Source: Granulosicoccus antarcticus IMCC3135 (GTDB lineage: Bacteria > Pseudomonadota > Gammaproteobacteria > Granulosicoccales > Granulosicoccaceae). Taken from it: a stretch of DNA of 64,000 nucleotides. Shown here in pieces: positions 47,143-54,041 of the stretch. Position 1 is the stretch's first letter; every line of letters starts with the position of its first letter. Both the position numbers and the translations under genes were made by a program. The notes beneath the pieces were generated by a model. It was given only the letters and a program-made list of their open reading frames with translations. It was not told where the DNA came from and ran no database searches. The stretch is taken from assembly GCF_002215215.1 (NCBI RefSeq), contig NZ_CP018632.1:7250501-7314500 (forward strand), written 5' to 3'.

Positions 47143-47669
47143 TAGCAAGGCTTCCAAAGCTCGGATGCTTCCATGCGCGTCCGATCAGGATTGGAAAAAA
47201 TGCTTTACCTACTGCAGACAGGTAGGTAAAGCACTAACACTATGAAACCCTGAGTGTGATCGTAACCTCGAATTGGCTACATCAGGCTCATGACGCCGGT
47301 ATTCGGCCACCCCGATGCCCATGCAGACTGGCTTTCATCCACATGAAAGCCCCTTGCGATTGTGTTCAAACTGACTCAAGTCGAATAAAATAGAAGGTTA
47401 AAAGGTAGTTAATTACAGCTCAGCCCACCAGCCGGCATGAGACATGCTTCACAATTCAAGCATTCCGGTTAGCCAAGCATTCAAGCCAGAGTAAATAAGC
47501 AAGTTTGCATTGACGAACCTCAATCGACCAACTATCTAAAAATCTACCAACTATCTAAACTAGTGTCATGTTCGCCGGTACACTGACGCCTATATGCTGT
47601 TTTTGTCGCATTTGGTTCCAGACGACCTAGAGCATCCGCCTACAAACAAGTCCGCTGGTGAGAGAATTC
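47143..47669. promoter_or_regulatory. Long leader with promoter for the LysM lipoprotein gene
   Basis: This 527-bp region holds no gene. TTGACG (47510-47515) and TATCTA (47533-47538), 17 bp apart, form a good sigma-70 promoter about 130 bp before the LysM gene. ACCAACTATCTAAA occurs twice (47527-47540 and 47546-47559), so the -10 element is duplicated. A perfect hairpin lies at 47201-47233. Confidence 0.45.
47201..47233 (-). terminator. Perfect 12-bp hairpin downstream of glnS
   Basis: TGCTTTACCTAC and GTAGGTAAAGCA pair perfectly over a 9-nt loop. The A-run just before it means that the U-run expected of an intrinsic terminator lies on the minus strand, although the adjacent gene, glnS, is on the plus strand. 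It may terminate an antisense transcript or act in both directions. Confidence 0.5.
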
Positions 47670-49334
47670 ATGTCCAATAGCATCCCTGCCCTGTTCAAGA
47701 CTAGCTTGGTCGCAGCCGCGATCGTATCGCTGAGCGCGTGCTCAACCACACCAGGCAAGGAAGACACTGGACTCAGCCGGGTGGGCGCGGGTATTTTGAC
47801 CGCGGGGCGAACCACCGCTGATGTGACAGGTCGCGCCTGGGACAAGACCACTTACCTGCTGGGTTTCAGTGACGAAGATACAGAAGCTCAAGCTGATGAG
47901 ACCCAAATCAGTCAGGCGGGAGCTGGCGAGACCCGACCTGGCCAGGAGCTATCCGATGAAGGCCTGCTGATGGATGCCGAAGAGGTGACGTTACTGGAGG
48001 GCAATGGAACGAGCTCTCGAGACACCACCATCCGTCCAATTGTCATACATAGCGCCACACCTAACCGCAGAGCGCGAGACCAGATTCCCTCAGTCACGCC
48101 ACGTGTAGAAACAAACCAGGCAGCAACCATTGAGACACCCATAAACGATGATGTGGGCGAACTAGCTGAATCCGACATCATTCCCCAGCCAGAAGCCTCG
48201 TCCGAATTGGCTACCACACTGCCTGAATCTGCACCCGCCATTGAGGACATGGTCCACACAGTGGGTTCGAGCGAGACATTATGGGATATCGCCAAACAGA
48301 CCACTGGCGATGCCACTAACTGGCACATTCTTGCTGACATCAATAATCTTGGACCCAACGCCTCTGTATACGCGGGCCAGAAGCTGATCATCCCTGCCGA
48401 CATGATCAAGCCATCACTGAATCAGACTGCTGCACTCGAGACTTCAGTTCAAGATTCGGTGCCCGAGCAAATTTATGTTGATACGCAAAACCTGTCAGGT
48501 GCAATCAGCGAAGAAACCGCAGCGAAGCCTCAGTTGGAGGTGCCAGCATCAGCAGCTAGCGACGCCGAAAAACCCACTCAGGTCAGTGCAAAGGCGTTCA
48601 AGCTGAACCCTGGTGAAACACTGTGGGATTTTGCCAAACGGACAACTGGAGATGCCACTAACTGGCAAGCAATTGCCGGGCAGAATGAATTTTCTGCAGA
48701 ACAGGCTGCGGTTGTAAGAACCGGTCAAACGATTTATGTGCCTGAAAACCTGATCAAATCAGATCTCGAATCCGCCATCATCACGGCAACACCAGAGCTT
48801 GAAACAGCAGTCAACGTCACATCATCAGTTGAGGATGAAGTGCTCGAAACGGTTGAAACAGCAGCGAACATCACGCCGGCTCAACCTTCAACAACGATTG
48901 CAAAAAGTGAAGCATTACGGACACTCACCATCTCATCCAAGCCCTCCAAGGTGGATGTGGCAGGTGAGACTGAGTTGCTGGATGCCAATGCAGATCTTCT
49001 ATCTGAGTCAATAGCATCAGTCAAGCCAGATCAAGCCATCAAGATTGTTGAAGCTAACTTCCAATCCGAAGAAACTACCAGCCTCACCACCCAGGCAACT
49101 GATGCGTTGAAAAGCGTCACACCGGAGCCGGATACTCAATCATCACCCGATCAGATCATGGTGAGCGGCACCTACTATCCGAAGGCGATATACAACAATG
49201 CCGATTTCTCCTCCAGCTTGTTGATGCGTGTCTCTCCCGGCACTACCCTGCAAGTCGCTAAATCCATGGGAAACTGGTATCAAGTGAAAACCAGCAAAGG
49301 TCTCGGCTACGTACACCAGCGAGATATAAAATAA
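47670..49334 (+). CDS. Lipoprotein with two LysM domains and a C-terminal SH3-like domain
   Basis: This 554-residue lipoprotein has the lipobox LSAC (AIVSLSACSTTPGK). Two LysM modules follow: HTVGSSETLWDIAKQTTGDATNW (about residues 196-245) and LNPGETLWDFAKRTTGDATNW (about residues 311-360), each with LAD/AGQN and a final VYAGQKLIIP or VRTGQTIYVP. Thr/Glu-rich linkers separate them. The end, SGTYYPKAIYNNADFSSSLLMRVS and LGYVHQRDIK, is SH3-like. It probably binds peptidoglycan. ATG 47670 with GAGAG upstream is chosen. A copy of the dispersed 13-mer lies in the first linker. The next gene is a shorter paralogue. Confidence 0.85.
   Translation: MSNSIPALFKTSLVAAAIVSLSACSTTPGKEDTGLSRVGAGILTAGRTTADVTGRAWDKTTYLLGFSDEDTEAQADETQISQAGAGETRPGQELSDEGLLMDAEEVTLLEGNGTSSRDTTIRPIVIHSATPNRRARDQIPSVTPRVETNQAATIETPINDDVGELAESDIIPQPEASSELATTLPESAPAIEDMVHTVGSSETLWDIAKQTTGDATNWHILADINNLGPNASVYAGQKLIIPADMIKPSLNQTAALETSVQDSVPEQIYVDTQNLSGAISEETAAKPQLEVPASAASDAEKPTQVSAKAFKLNPGETLWDFAKRTTGDATNWQAIAGQNEFSAEQAAVVRTGQTIYVPENLIKSDLESAIITATPELETAVNVTSSVEDEVLETVETAANITPAQPSTTIAKSEALRTLTISSKPSKVDVAGETELLDANADLLSESIASVKPDQAIKIVEANFQSEETTSLTTQATDALKSVTPEPDTQSSPDQIMVSGTYYPKAIYNNADFSSSLLMRVSPGTTLQVAKSMGNWYQVKTSKGLGYVHQRDIK
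48133..48145 (+). repeat. Exact dispersed 13-mer in the LysM lipoprotein linker
   Basis: AGACACCCATAAA is read here in the frame Glu-Thr-Pro-Ile-Asn, within the low-complexity linker before the first LysM domain. Confidence 0.9.
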
Positions 49335-49436
49335 CCACATTGCCATTCTGAAACCTACCGACATAATTCTATGCTGACGACAGCTCAAAAAGTCACAGCA
49401 ATACGGTAACGACCCAAAAACACGCACTGCAACACC

Positions 49437-49471
49437 AAAAAGCCCGGTCTTGTCATGAGGTCGGGCTTTTT
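49437..49471 (+). terminator. Rho-independent terminator after the first LysM gene
   Basis: AAAAGCCCG (49437-49445) pairs with CGGGCTTTT (49462-49470) and runs into further T. It lies about 100 nt past the stop in the 430-bp gap before the second LysM gene; I see no gene in that gap. Confidence 0.85.
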
Positions 49472-49764
49472 CATGTCTTCATTTCCATCCAGAGATCGCT
49501 TCTGGCATTTTTCTGTCTGGCTTTAATTTTTGCCCATTCGTGCCATCATCCGCACTGCACGTAACCCGACGGTCCCATTTGATTAGTTTATGTGTCTCTA
49601 ATCTCTATTAGCGTTGCCGAACTACGATGTGGTTCCCTCCGGATAAGATGGTTCGTGCCGACAATTGATTTCAGGGTGAGAAAGTTACACTTTCTCGTGG
49701 TGTTCATCGAAAGTGATGATTTACCACCTGCAACCCATCTGGCAATAGAAACGACTGGAAGAAA

Positions 49765-50496
49765 ATGAAAAATTACGCCAGTTTATCCGTAGCGATGTGC
49801 TTGTCAGTTGCCTTGGCAGCCGGCTGCGCAACCTCGGGCATAAACTCGAATCAAGCTCCGGATAATCAAACATCAGCAGCCCGCCTGTCCATTGATGATG
49901 TCCAGCATACAGTCGCACCAGGCGACCGACTAAGCGACATCGCGCTCAAATACACCGGACGGGTTGATCAGTGGGAGACAATTGCCACCTACAACAAGAT
50001 TACTGATCCTCGCACATTACGAATTGGCGACATCATTACCATTCCGGCCAGCATGCTTCGTGAGAAAAGAACTGAGTCGAGCAACAAGAATACTGGTCGT
50101 GAAACGCTGAGCAACAACCCTGCGGGAGTTGCTACAACGACAGGCACATTGGCGTTACAACGCGCTCGCGAGGTAAAGAGCACCAACAGTGAAGCCCCTG
50201 ATGTGCACATCGCGTCAGTTAACACTAATCGCACCTTCGAATTGAATCCCATTGAATCCTCAAACCTGGCGACATCGCAGCGCTATGGTACGAAACCACC
50301 TCAGGTACGAGTAATCGGCACCTATTACCCAAAAGGTGTATATCAGCAGCCCGCCAGCTACTCTAAACTTATGATGCGCGTCGCACCTGGGACGATTTTC
50401 GAGCTCGACCAAGTCATCAACGAGTGGTACAAAGTCAATACAGATCAGGGCATTGGTTACATACGCGCCGAAGATGGAAATCTGATGTCAGACTAA
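49765..50496 (+). CDS. Lipoprotein with one LysM and a C-terminal SH3-like domain (paralogue of the preceding gene)
   Basis: This 243-residue lipoprotein has the lipobox LAAGC (ALAAGCATSG) and one LysM domain (HTVAPGDRLSDIALKYTGRVDQWETIATYNKI...LRIGDIITIP, about residues 51-100). The C-terminal domain, VIGTYYPKGVYQQPASYSKLMMRVA then GIGYIRAEDG, closely matches that of the 554-residue neighbour. The pair probably arose by duplication. A cell-wall role at the inner face of the outer membrane is likely. A terminator separates the two genes, so this one has its own promoter. Confidence 0.85.
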   Translation: MKNYASLSVAMCLSVALAAGCATSGINSNQAPDNQTSAARLSIDDVQHTVAPGDRLSDIALKYTGRVDQWETIATYNKITDPRTLRIGDIITIPASMLREKRTESSNKNTGRETLSNNPAGVATTTGTLALQRAREVKSTNSEAPDVHIASVNTNRTFELNPIESSNLATSQRYGTKPPQVRVIGTYYPKGVYQQPASYSKLMMRVAPGTIFELDQVINEWYKVNTDQGIGYIRAEDGNLMSD

Positions 50497-50600
50497 TGAC
50501 CAGCAACCAGCTGCGAAGTCGACTGCCAGCGGAAACCATCTGGCATCACTAAAAAATACTCGAATTACACGAGTCGATTCGCTCAAAGGAGCTGTAAACG

Positions 50601-51152
50601 ATGAGCAGCCAGTTCGTAACACTTGCTCGACATGCAAAATCGAGCTGGAAAACTGAAAACCAGGCCGATTTTGACCGTCCGCTGAATGAACGCGGCGCAA
50701 GGGATGGGCATACCATGGCCAGGCGTCTTCTGAACCGCCAATGTATTCCAGATCTGTTGCTGTGTAGCTCGGCACGCCGAGCTCAGGAAACTGCCGCCTT
50801 TCTGTACACAGAACTCAAACTGAGCGAAGAACAGTTTGAGTTGCACGATGAGCTGTACCTAGCCTCAGCAGGCACCCTCCTGGACATTCTATCCACTGTT
50901 CCCGTCACCGTGAATCATGTCATGGTCGTGGCCCATAACCCCGGCCTCGAAGCTCTTAGTGATCTGCTCGCCGGACGCACTTTGCCGCCACTACCGACAC
51001 TTGGCATCAGACAGTTTGCTGTCTCCTCCATCCGCGAACTCGGCTCCTACAAAAACAACGCCGCCCATTCAGACACCCATAAAGCCGATCCTGTCTCACC
51101 CGCTAAACTGGTGTTCGAAGACTATCCAAAGGCAGACAGAGGTGACTTGTAA
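50601..51152 (+). CDS. sixA: Phosphohistidine phosphatase SixA family
   Basis: SixA removes phosphate from histidine, as on ArcB or phosphotransferase proteins. The 183-residue product has the RHA motif at residues 10-12 (TLARHAKSSW), DFDRPLNERG, CSSARRAQETA and the second His in MVVAHNPGLEAL, with the short form lacking the large alpha-helical insert. AAAGGAG precedes the ATG. Near the C-terminus an insertion AAHSDTHKADPVSP contains an exact dispersed 13-mer, making the protein about 20 residues longer than E. coli SixA. Confidence 0.9.
   Translation: MSSQFVTLARHAKSSWKTENQADFDRPLNERGARDGHTMARRLLNRQCIPDLLLCSSARRAQETAAFLYTELKLSEEQFELHDELYLASAGTLLDILSTVPVTVNHVMVVAHNPGLEALSDLLAGRTLPPLPTLGIRQFAVSSIRELGSYKNNAAHSDTHKADPVSPAKLVFEDYPKADRGDL
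51071..51083 (+). repeat. Exact dispersed 13-mer in sixA
   Basis: AGACACCCATAAA, preceded by TC, is read as Ser-Asp-Thr-His-Lys in a variable loop near the SixA C-terminus. Confidence 0.9.
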
Positions 51153-51170
51153 CTAGCTTAGAGGGAACTT

Positions 51171-51192
51171 GAGAGAGAGAGAGAGAGAGAGA
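51171..51192. repeat. (GA)11 microsatellite downstream of sixA
   Basis: Eleven uninterrupted GA dinucleotides lie in the short convergent gap between sixA and the small gene at 51206. Such tracts are rare in bacteria and prone to length change. Confidence 0.95.
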
Positions 51193-51205
51193 ACTCTGCC
51201 TTCTC

Positions 51206-51427
51206 TCAGCTAGCTGAGACCTTCGTCAATTGCACGCTAGGTGTATCGCCTTTCCTGTAGTACTCCGGTTGCTTCCGCATTTTTTCCAAAGCAATGTCTC
51301 TGGCAGTTTCGGTTTCGAACCAGCGAGTCCCACTCCACTGTTCACCCAGCAGATGAGGAGCACTCATCGGATCGTTCTCAGGAAGCTCAACGCGAATTCC
51401 GAACTGCTTGTCAGCAGAAGTAGCCAT
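51206..51427 (-). CDS. Conserved small protein (73 residues), function unknown
   Basis: This protein reads MATSADKQFGIRVELPENDP, then MSAPHLLGEQWSGTRWFETETARDIALEKMRKQPEYYRKGDTP. The pattern LP..DPMSAPHLLG..W....WF.T...RD.ALE.M....EY.R.GD.P is one I recognise from uncharacterised gammaproteobacterial proteins. ATG 51427 is chosen over GTG 51454, which lies inside a copy of the dispersed motif. It is compact and soluble, with no known role. It converges on sixA. Confidence 0.7.
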   Translation of the reverse strand: MATSADKQFGIRVELPENDPMSAPHLLGEQWSGTRWFETETARDIALEKMRKQPEYYRKGDTPSVQLTKVSAS

Positions 51428-51448
51428 AACTGTCGTCAAATAGGTTTG

Positions 51449-51505
51449 AGACACCCATTATCCTCCCTCAAACCGCCTTACGGCTGCTTCATGACACCCA
51501 TATAG
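51449..51505 (+). repeat. Two dispersed-motif variants upstream of the 73-residue gene
   Basis: AGACACCCATTAT (51449-51461) and TGACACCCATATA (51492-51504) lie 43 bp apart in the divergent gap before the lipoprotein gene at 51635. The second matches the acyl-CoA dehydrogenase leader copy (30236) over GACACCCATATAGT. Confidence 0.8.
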
Positions 51506-51634
51506 TAAAATTAGGCGCCTTGCCTCCCCGCGACTCCCGCAATCGCAGCCCACAACCTGCAAATGAACCGCTGCTCAAGCTGAATCTGCATATTTGTCGG
51601 ATAATAACCAGACTTGGATAGGGGAAATTGCTTC

Positions 51635-51979
51635 ATGAACCGTCAAATACGGATAATTTTCGCAGTGTGCCCACTGATATTATTGGCATCCTGCACACAA
51701 GAATCACAAAACAAGATCGGACGATCAATCCAGAACTGGACTGGAACAGATGGAATTATCGAGATCTACGCAGGCGAAAGACTGGTCAAGCGGTTCATGG
51801 AAATCGACAAGATCTCTACTGCCGCAGGCACCGGCAACAATGCGGATCGCCCGTACCGATTTGGCTACGGCGTCATGGATGCGAACTTGAACAACAAGGT
51901 GGATAGCGACGAAAAGAAAGTCTATTTCGAATTCAGTGACTACTCAACTTCTTATGTGTTCTTTGAAAATCCCGGTTGA
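51635..51979 (+). CDS. Small lipoprotein, function unknown
   Basis: This 114-residue protein has a lipoprotein signal (MNRQIRIIFAVCPLILLASC, lipobox LASC). The mature part, KIGRSIQNWTGTDGIIEIYAGERLVKRF and GYGVMDANLNNKVDSDEKKVYFEFSDYSTSYVFFENP, contains a DxNxNxxVDxDE stretch reminiscent of a calcium-binding loop and ends in beta strands. GGGGA lies upstream of the ATG. Probably a membrane-anchored periplasmic protein. A terminator lies 137 nt downstream. Confidence 0.7.
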   Translation: MNRQIRIIFAVCPLILLASCTQESQNKIGRSIQNWTGTDGIIEIYAGERLVKRFMEIDKISTAAGTGNNADRPYRFGYGVMDANLNNKVDSDEKKVYFEFSDYSTSYVFFENPG

Positions 51980-52115
51980 GCAGAAAAACAATGCGTGAAG
52001 AAGATCACATTATCGCCTGTTATTTCATGTATTTATTTGACTAATCTCCAGTGACTACTAAAGTCTTCGCACGTGCCCCAATCAACAGTTGGTGTTACGT
52101 TCTCACCCCTGAATC

Positions 52116-52142
52116 GGGCCCGCTTGTCGGGCCCTTTTTTTT
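52116..52142 (+). terminator. Rho-independent terminator after the small lipoprotein gene
   Basis: GGGCCCG (52116-52122) and CGGGCCC (52128-52134) form a stem with loop CTTGT followed by eight T. It is a textbook intrinsic terminator just upstream of ibaG. Confidence 0.95.
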
Positions 52143-52190
52143 GCCTGCACTTCCCGCGCTATACTGCGCACCATAACTGAGGCGAACACT

Positions 52191-52439
52191 ATGCGGATGG
52201 ACTTTTTCAGCGACCTGGTAGAACAGTCAATTGCTGATTCACAGGCAGAAATTACGGGTGATGGCAGCAAATTCGAGGCAAGAGTCGTCAGCGACTCTTT
52301 CGAAGGACTGTCTACATTAAAGCGACACAAGCTCGTCTACGCGATTTTGGATGAACACATCAAATCAGGTGCCATTCATGCACTGAGCATCAAGACATTC
52401 ACCAAGAAAGAATGGTCTGAATCCAGCCAGGCGAGTTAA
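52191..52439 (+). CDS. ibaG: BolA/IbaG family protein
   Basis: This 82-residue BolA-fold protein partners with monothiol glutaredoxins in iron-sulfur cluster transfer. It shows the IbaG pattern ITGDGSKFEARVVSDSFEG, LSTLKRHKLVYAIL and a C-terminal IHALSIKTFTKKEW with the conserved His that can ligate a shared cluster. Gram-negative IbaG is about 84 residues. GAGG precedes the ATG at suitable spacing. Its likely partner, a CGFS glutaredoxin, is encoded at 1489-1827. Confidence 0.9.
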   Translation: MRMDFFSDLVEQSIADSQAEITGDGSKFEARVVSDSFEGLSTLKRHKLVYAILDEHIKSGAIHALSIKTFTKKEWSESSQAS

Positions 52440-52771
52440 CAGGGTGCTGGTCCTCACTTGTGAGTGCCAGTACTTATTTGCACCGGTAAATTATGCAATA
52501 TAAATCATACTAACTCTTGCTGCTCATAAAGTCTGAGCAGTTAGTATTTTATTGCATAACTCCTCCCATTGCAGATGAGAGGATTGAACAACACTCCCCA
52601 TGCAACTCCGTCGAAGTTTGGCCCGAATATCGCTTTGTTACGGCACATGCAGGCATGGCCCGGTAACCCAGAGCGGCCAACCGATAGCCACAAGGGGAAG
52701 CACTCTAAAATATAGCCTCCTCGAGCTAACCAAGAGCTCAGCCTGACGCACAACACGGGAGGCTGAACATC
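52440..52771. other. Intergenic region after ibaG
   Basis: This 332-bp gap has no supported gene. Besides the terminator at 52507, a small hairpin (CTCAC-TT-GTGAG within CTGG/CCAG, 52447-52470) lies just after ibaG. Confidence 0.4.
52507..52550 (+). terminator. Likely terminator downstream of ibaG
   Basis: ATACTAA (52507-52513) pairs with TTAGTAT (52541-52547) and, after a 6-nt bulge, CTGCTCA (52520-52526) pairs with TGAGCAG (52534-52540). The stem runs into TTTATT. Confidence 0.6.
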
Positions 52772-53713
52772 ATGACAAGCATTGCGGAGACAAAGCCGGG
52801 TACACCCGTCGACGAGCCCCCCTCTCTGGCGACCTCAGACGAGGCAAAACCTGATCGAGCATGGGTTCAAACCTTGGCAGACATCGTCAGTGCATCTGAC
52901 CTTTCGTTGGAATCACGATTACGGACCAGTTTGTCGTGCGACATCACCGCCCGCCAACCAACGTTTTATTTCCCTCCCAAGATGGCCGAGCTTCAGCCTC
53001 GAAACTTTCGCTACCTTCAATGCTTTGCCAAGAAAAATGGTTTCAAGCTACTTGAAGACAGACGAAACAAGGATATTCAGCCGATTCTGGAAAGGCGTGA
53101 CCGCAAACCCGCCATGGTCGCACTGGGATTAAGTCTGTTGATGAAACAAACCGGCATACCGGGAGCTGCACGAATTCCGTCGGTACCACACCGCTTGAAC
53201 CCAGATAGCCAGTACATTGGACTTGGAAAGCTCATCAAGATGGCTGCATTTGCGACCCCCAATTCCAAACGCGTCGTAGTGCTCCCCAACCGTATTCTGG
53301 TCAATGCTCTCAAGGATACACAGCCCATCTCCGGACATGCCTGCAATATGACTTATGCAGGCAAAACCACGATTCTCAGCCATTTCGACTCGCAGTACTT
53401 CCGATCTATCGGATATTCCACCGGTAGTCAGTACGTTACGCATATTTGCCTGGCCGGTGGCCCTCGGGAACTTGCATCGCTATGGACCCAGCTACCCACG
53501 CTAACCAACACCGATTTCAAACTCCAGCTTTTTCCCGCCACCCGTGCCTCTGAGGACTTCGGACTCTTCTATATCACGCTGTATCTCAACATGGCAAAAA
53601 ATCCTTCCCCTTGGTGGCTGGAATCAGACACCCATAAAGGACTGGAATCAGACACCCACAAAATGAAGGCAAGTAACGATTCGCACACTCACAAGCATCG
53701 AAAAACAGGCTGA
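52772..53713 (+). CDS. Unknown 313-residue protein with motif-derived C-terminal tail
   Basis: This soluble protein starts MTSIAETKPGTPVDEPPSLA, with a low-complexity acidic N-terminus. A compact mixed alpha/beta region follows (QPTFYFPPKMAELQPRNFRYLQ, then RNKDIQPILERRDRKPAMVALG and GKTTILSHFDSQYFRSIGYSTG). The GKTT is not in a Walker A context. The tail, ESDTHKGLESDTHKMK and SHTHKHRKTG, arises from duplicated copies of the dispersed 13-mer. No signal peptide or membrane segment. I do not recognise the family. It stands alone between terminator-like regions. Confidence 0.65.
   Translation: MTSIAETKPGTPVDEPPSLATSDEAKPDRAWVQTLADIVSASDLSLESRLRTSLSCDITARQPTFYFPPKMAELQPRNFRYLQCFAKKNGFKLLEDRRNKDIQPILERRDRKPAMVALGLSLLMKQTGIPGAARIPSVPHRLNPDSQYIGLGKLIKMAAFATPNSKRVVVLPNRILVNALKDTQPISGHACNMTYAGKTTILSHFDSQYFRSIGYSTGSQYVTHICLAGGPRELASLWTQLPTLTNTDFKLQLFPATRASEDFGLFYITLYLNMAKNPSPWWLESDTHKGLESDTHKMKASNDSHTHKHRKTG
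53619..53663 (+). repeat. 24-bp direct repeat carrying two dispersed-motif copies
   Basis: CTGGAATCAGACACCCA followed by YAAA occurs at 53619-53639 and 53643-53663. The first has the exact 13-mer AGACACCCATAAA and the second has C for T. Both are read as Ser-Asp-Thr-His-Lys at the end of the unknown protein. Confidence 0.9.
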
Positions 53714-54041
53714 GCGGTATTCTTTTGACTACCGAGCTCTGGCTGAGATCAGAACTATTTCGCCAGAATCGTCCAAACAGCCACACTCCTCTGAACCTCC
53801 ACTTGTAAATGGATTAAGAAGCGGAATCATCGGAGTTAGCGCAAAATATGGGTGGCCAATTGCTCAGTACTGCAATGATTACCCGTAGGGCTTGATACAC
53901 TTGCGTAGTTGATGGCCACAGATCTTCGGCCGAGTAGTCAATGTCGGCGAAACCTGGTACCCATTAACAGACACATTCTGCTGCCCTTTGGCAGGTGCGC
54001 CGTCTGATCCCTCACATACCGATTAGTCAAAACCCAATCCC
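53714..54041. other. Intergenic region upstream of uup
   Basis: I see no gene or clear regulatory element in these 328 bp. TATGGGTGGCC near 53846 is only a partial match to the dispersed motif. Confidence 0.4.

Noticed and set aside
51206-51458. The motif copy at 51449 as start region (GTG or ATG) of the 73-residue gene
   Set aside because: Conserved sequence begins at ATG 51427; upstream residues look non-coding, and ATG 51458 is in another frame.
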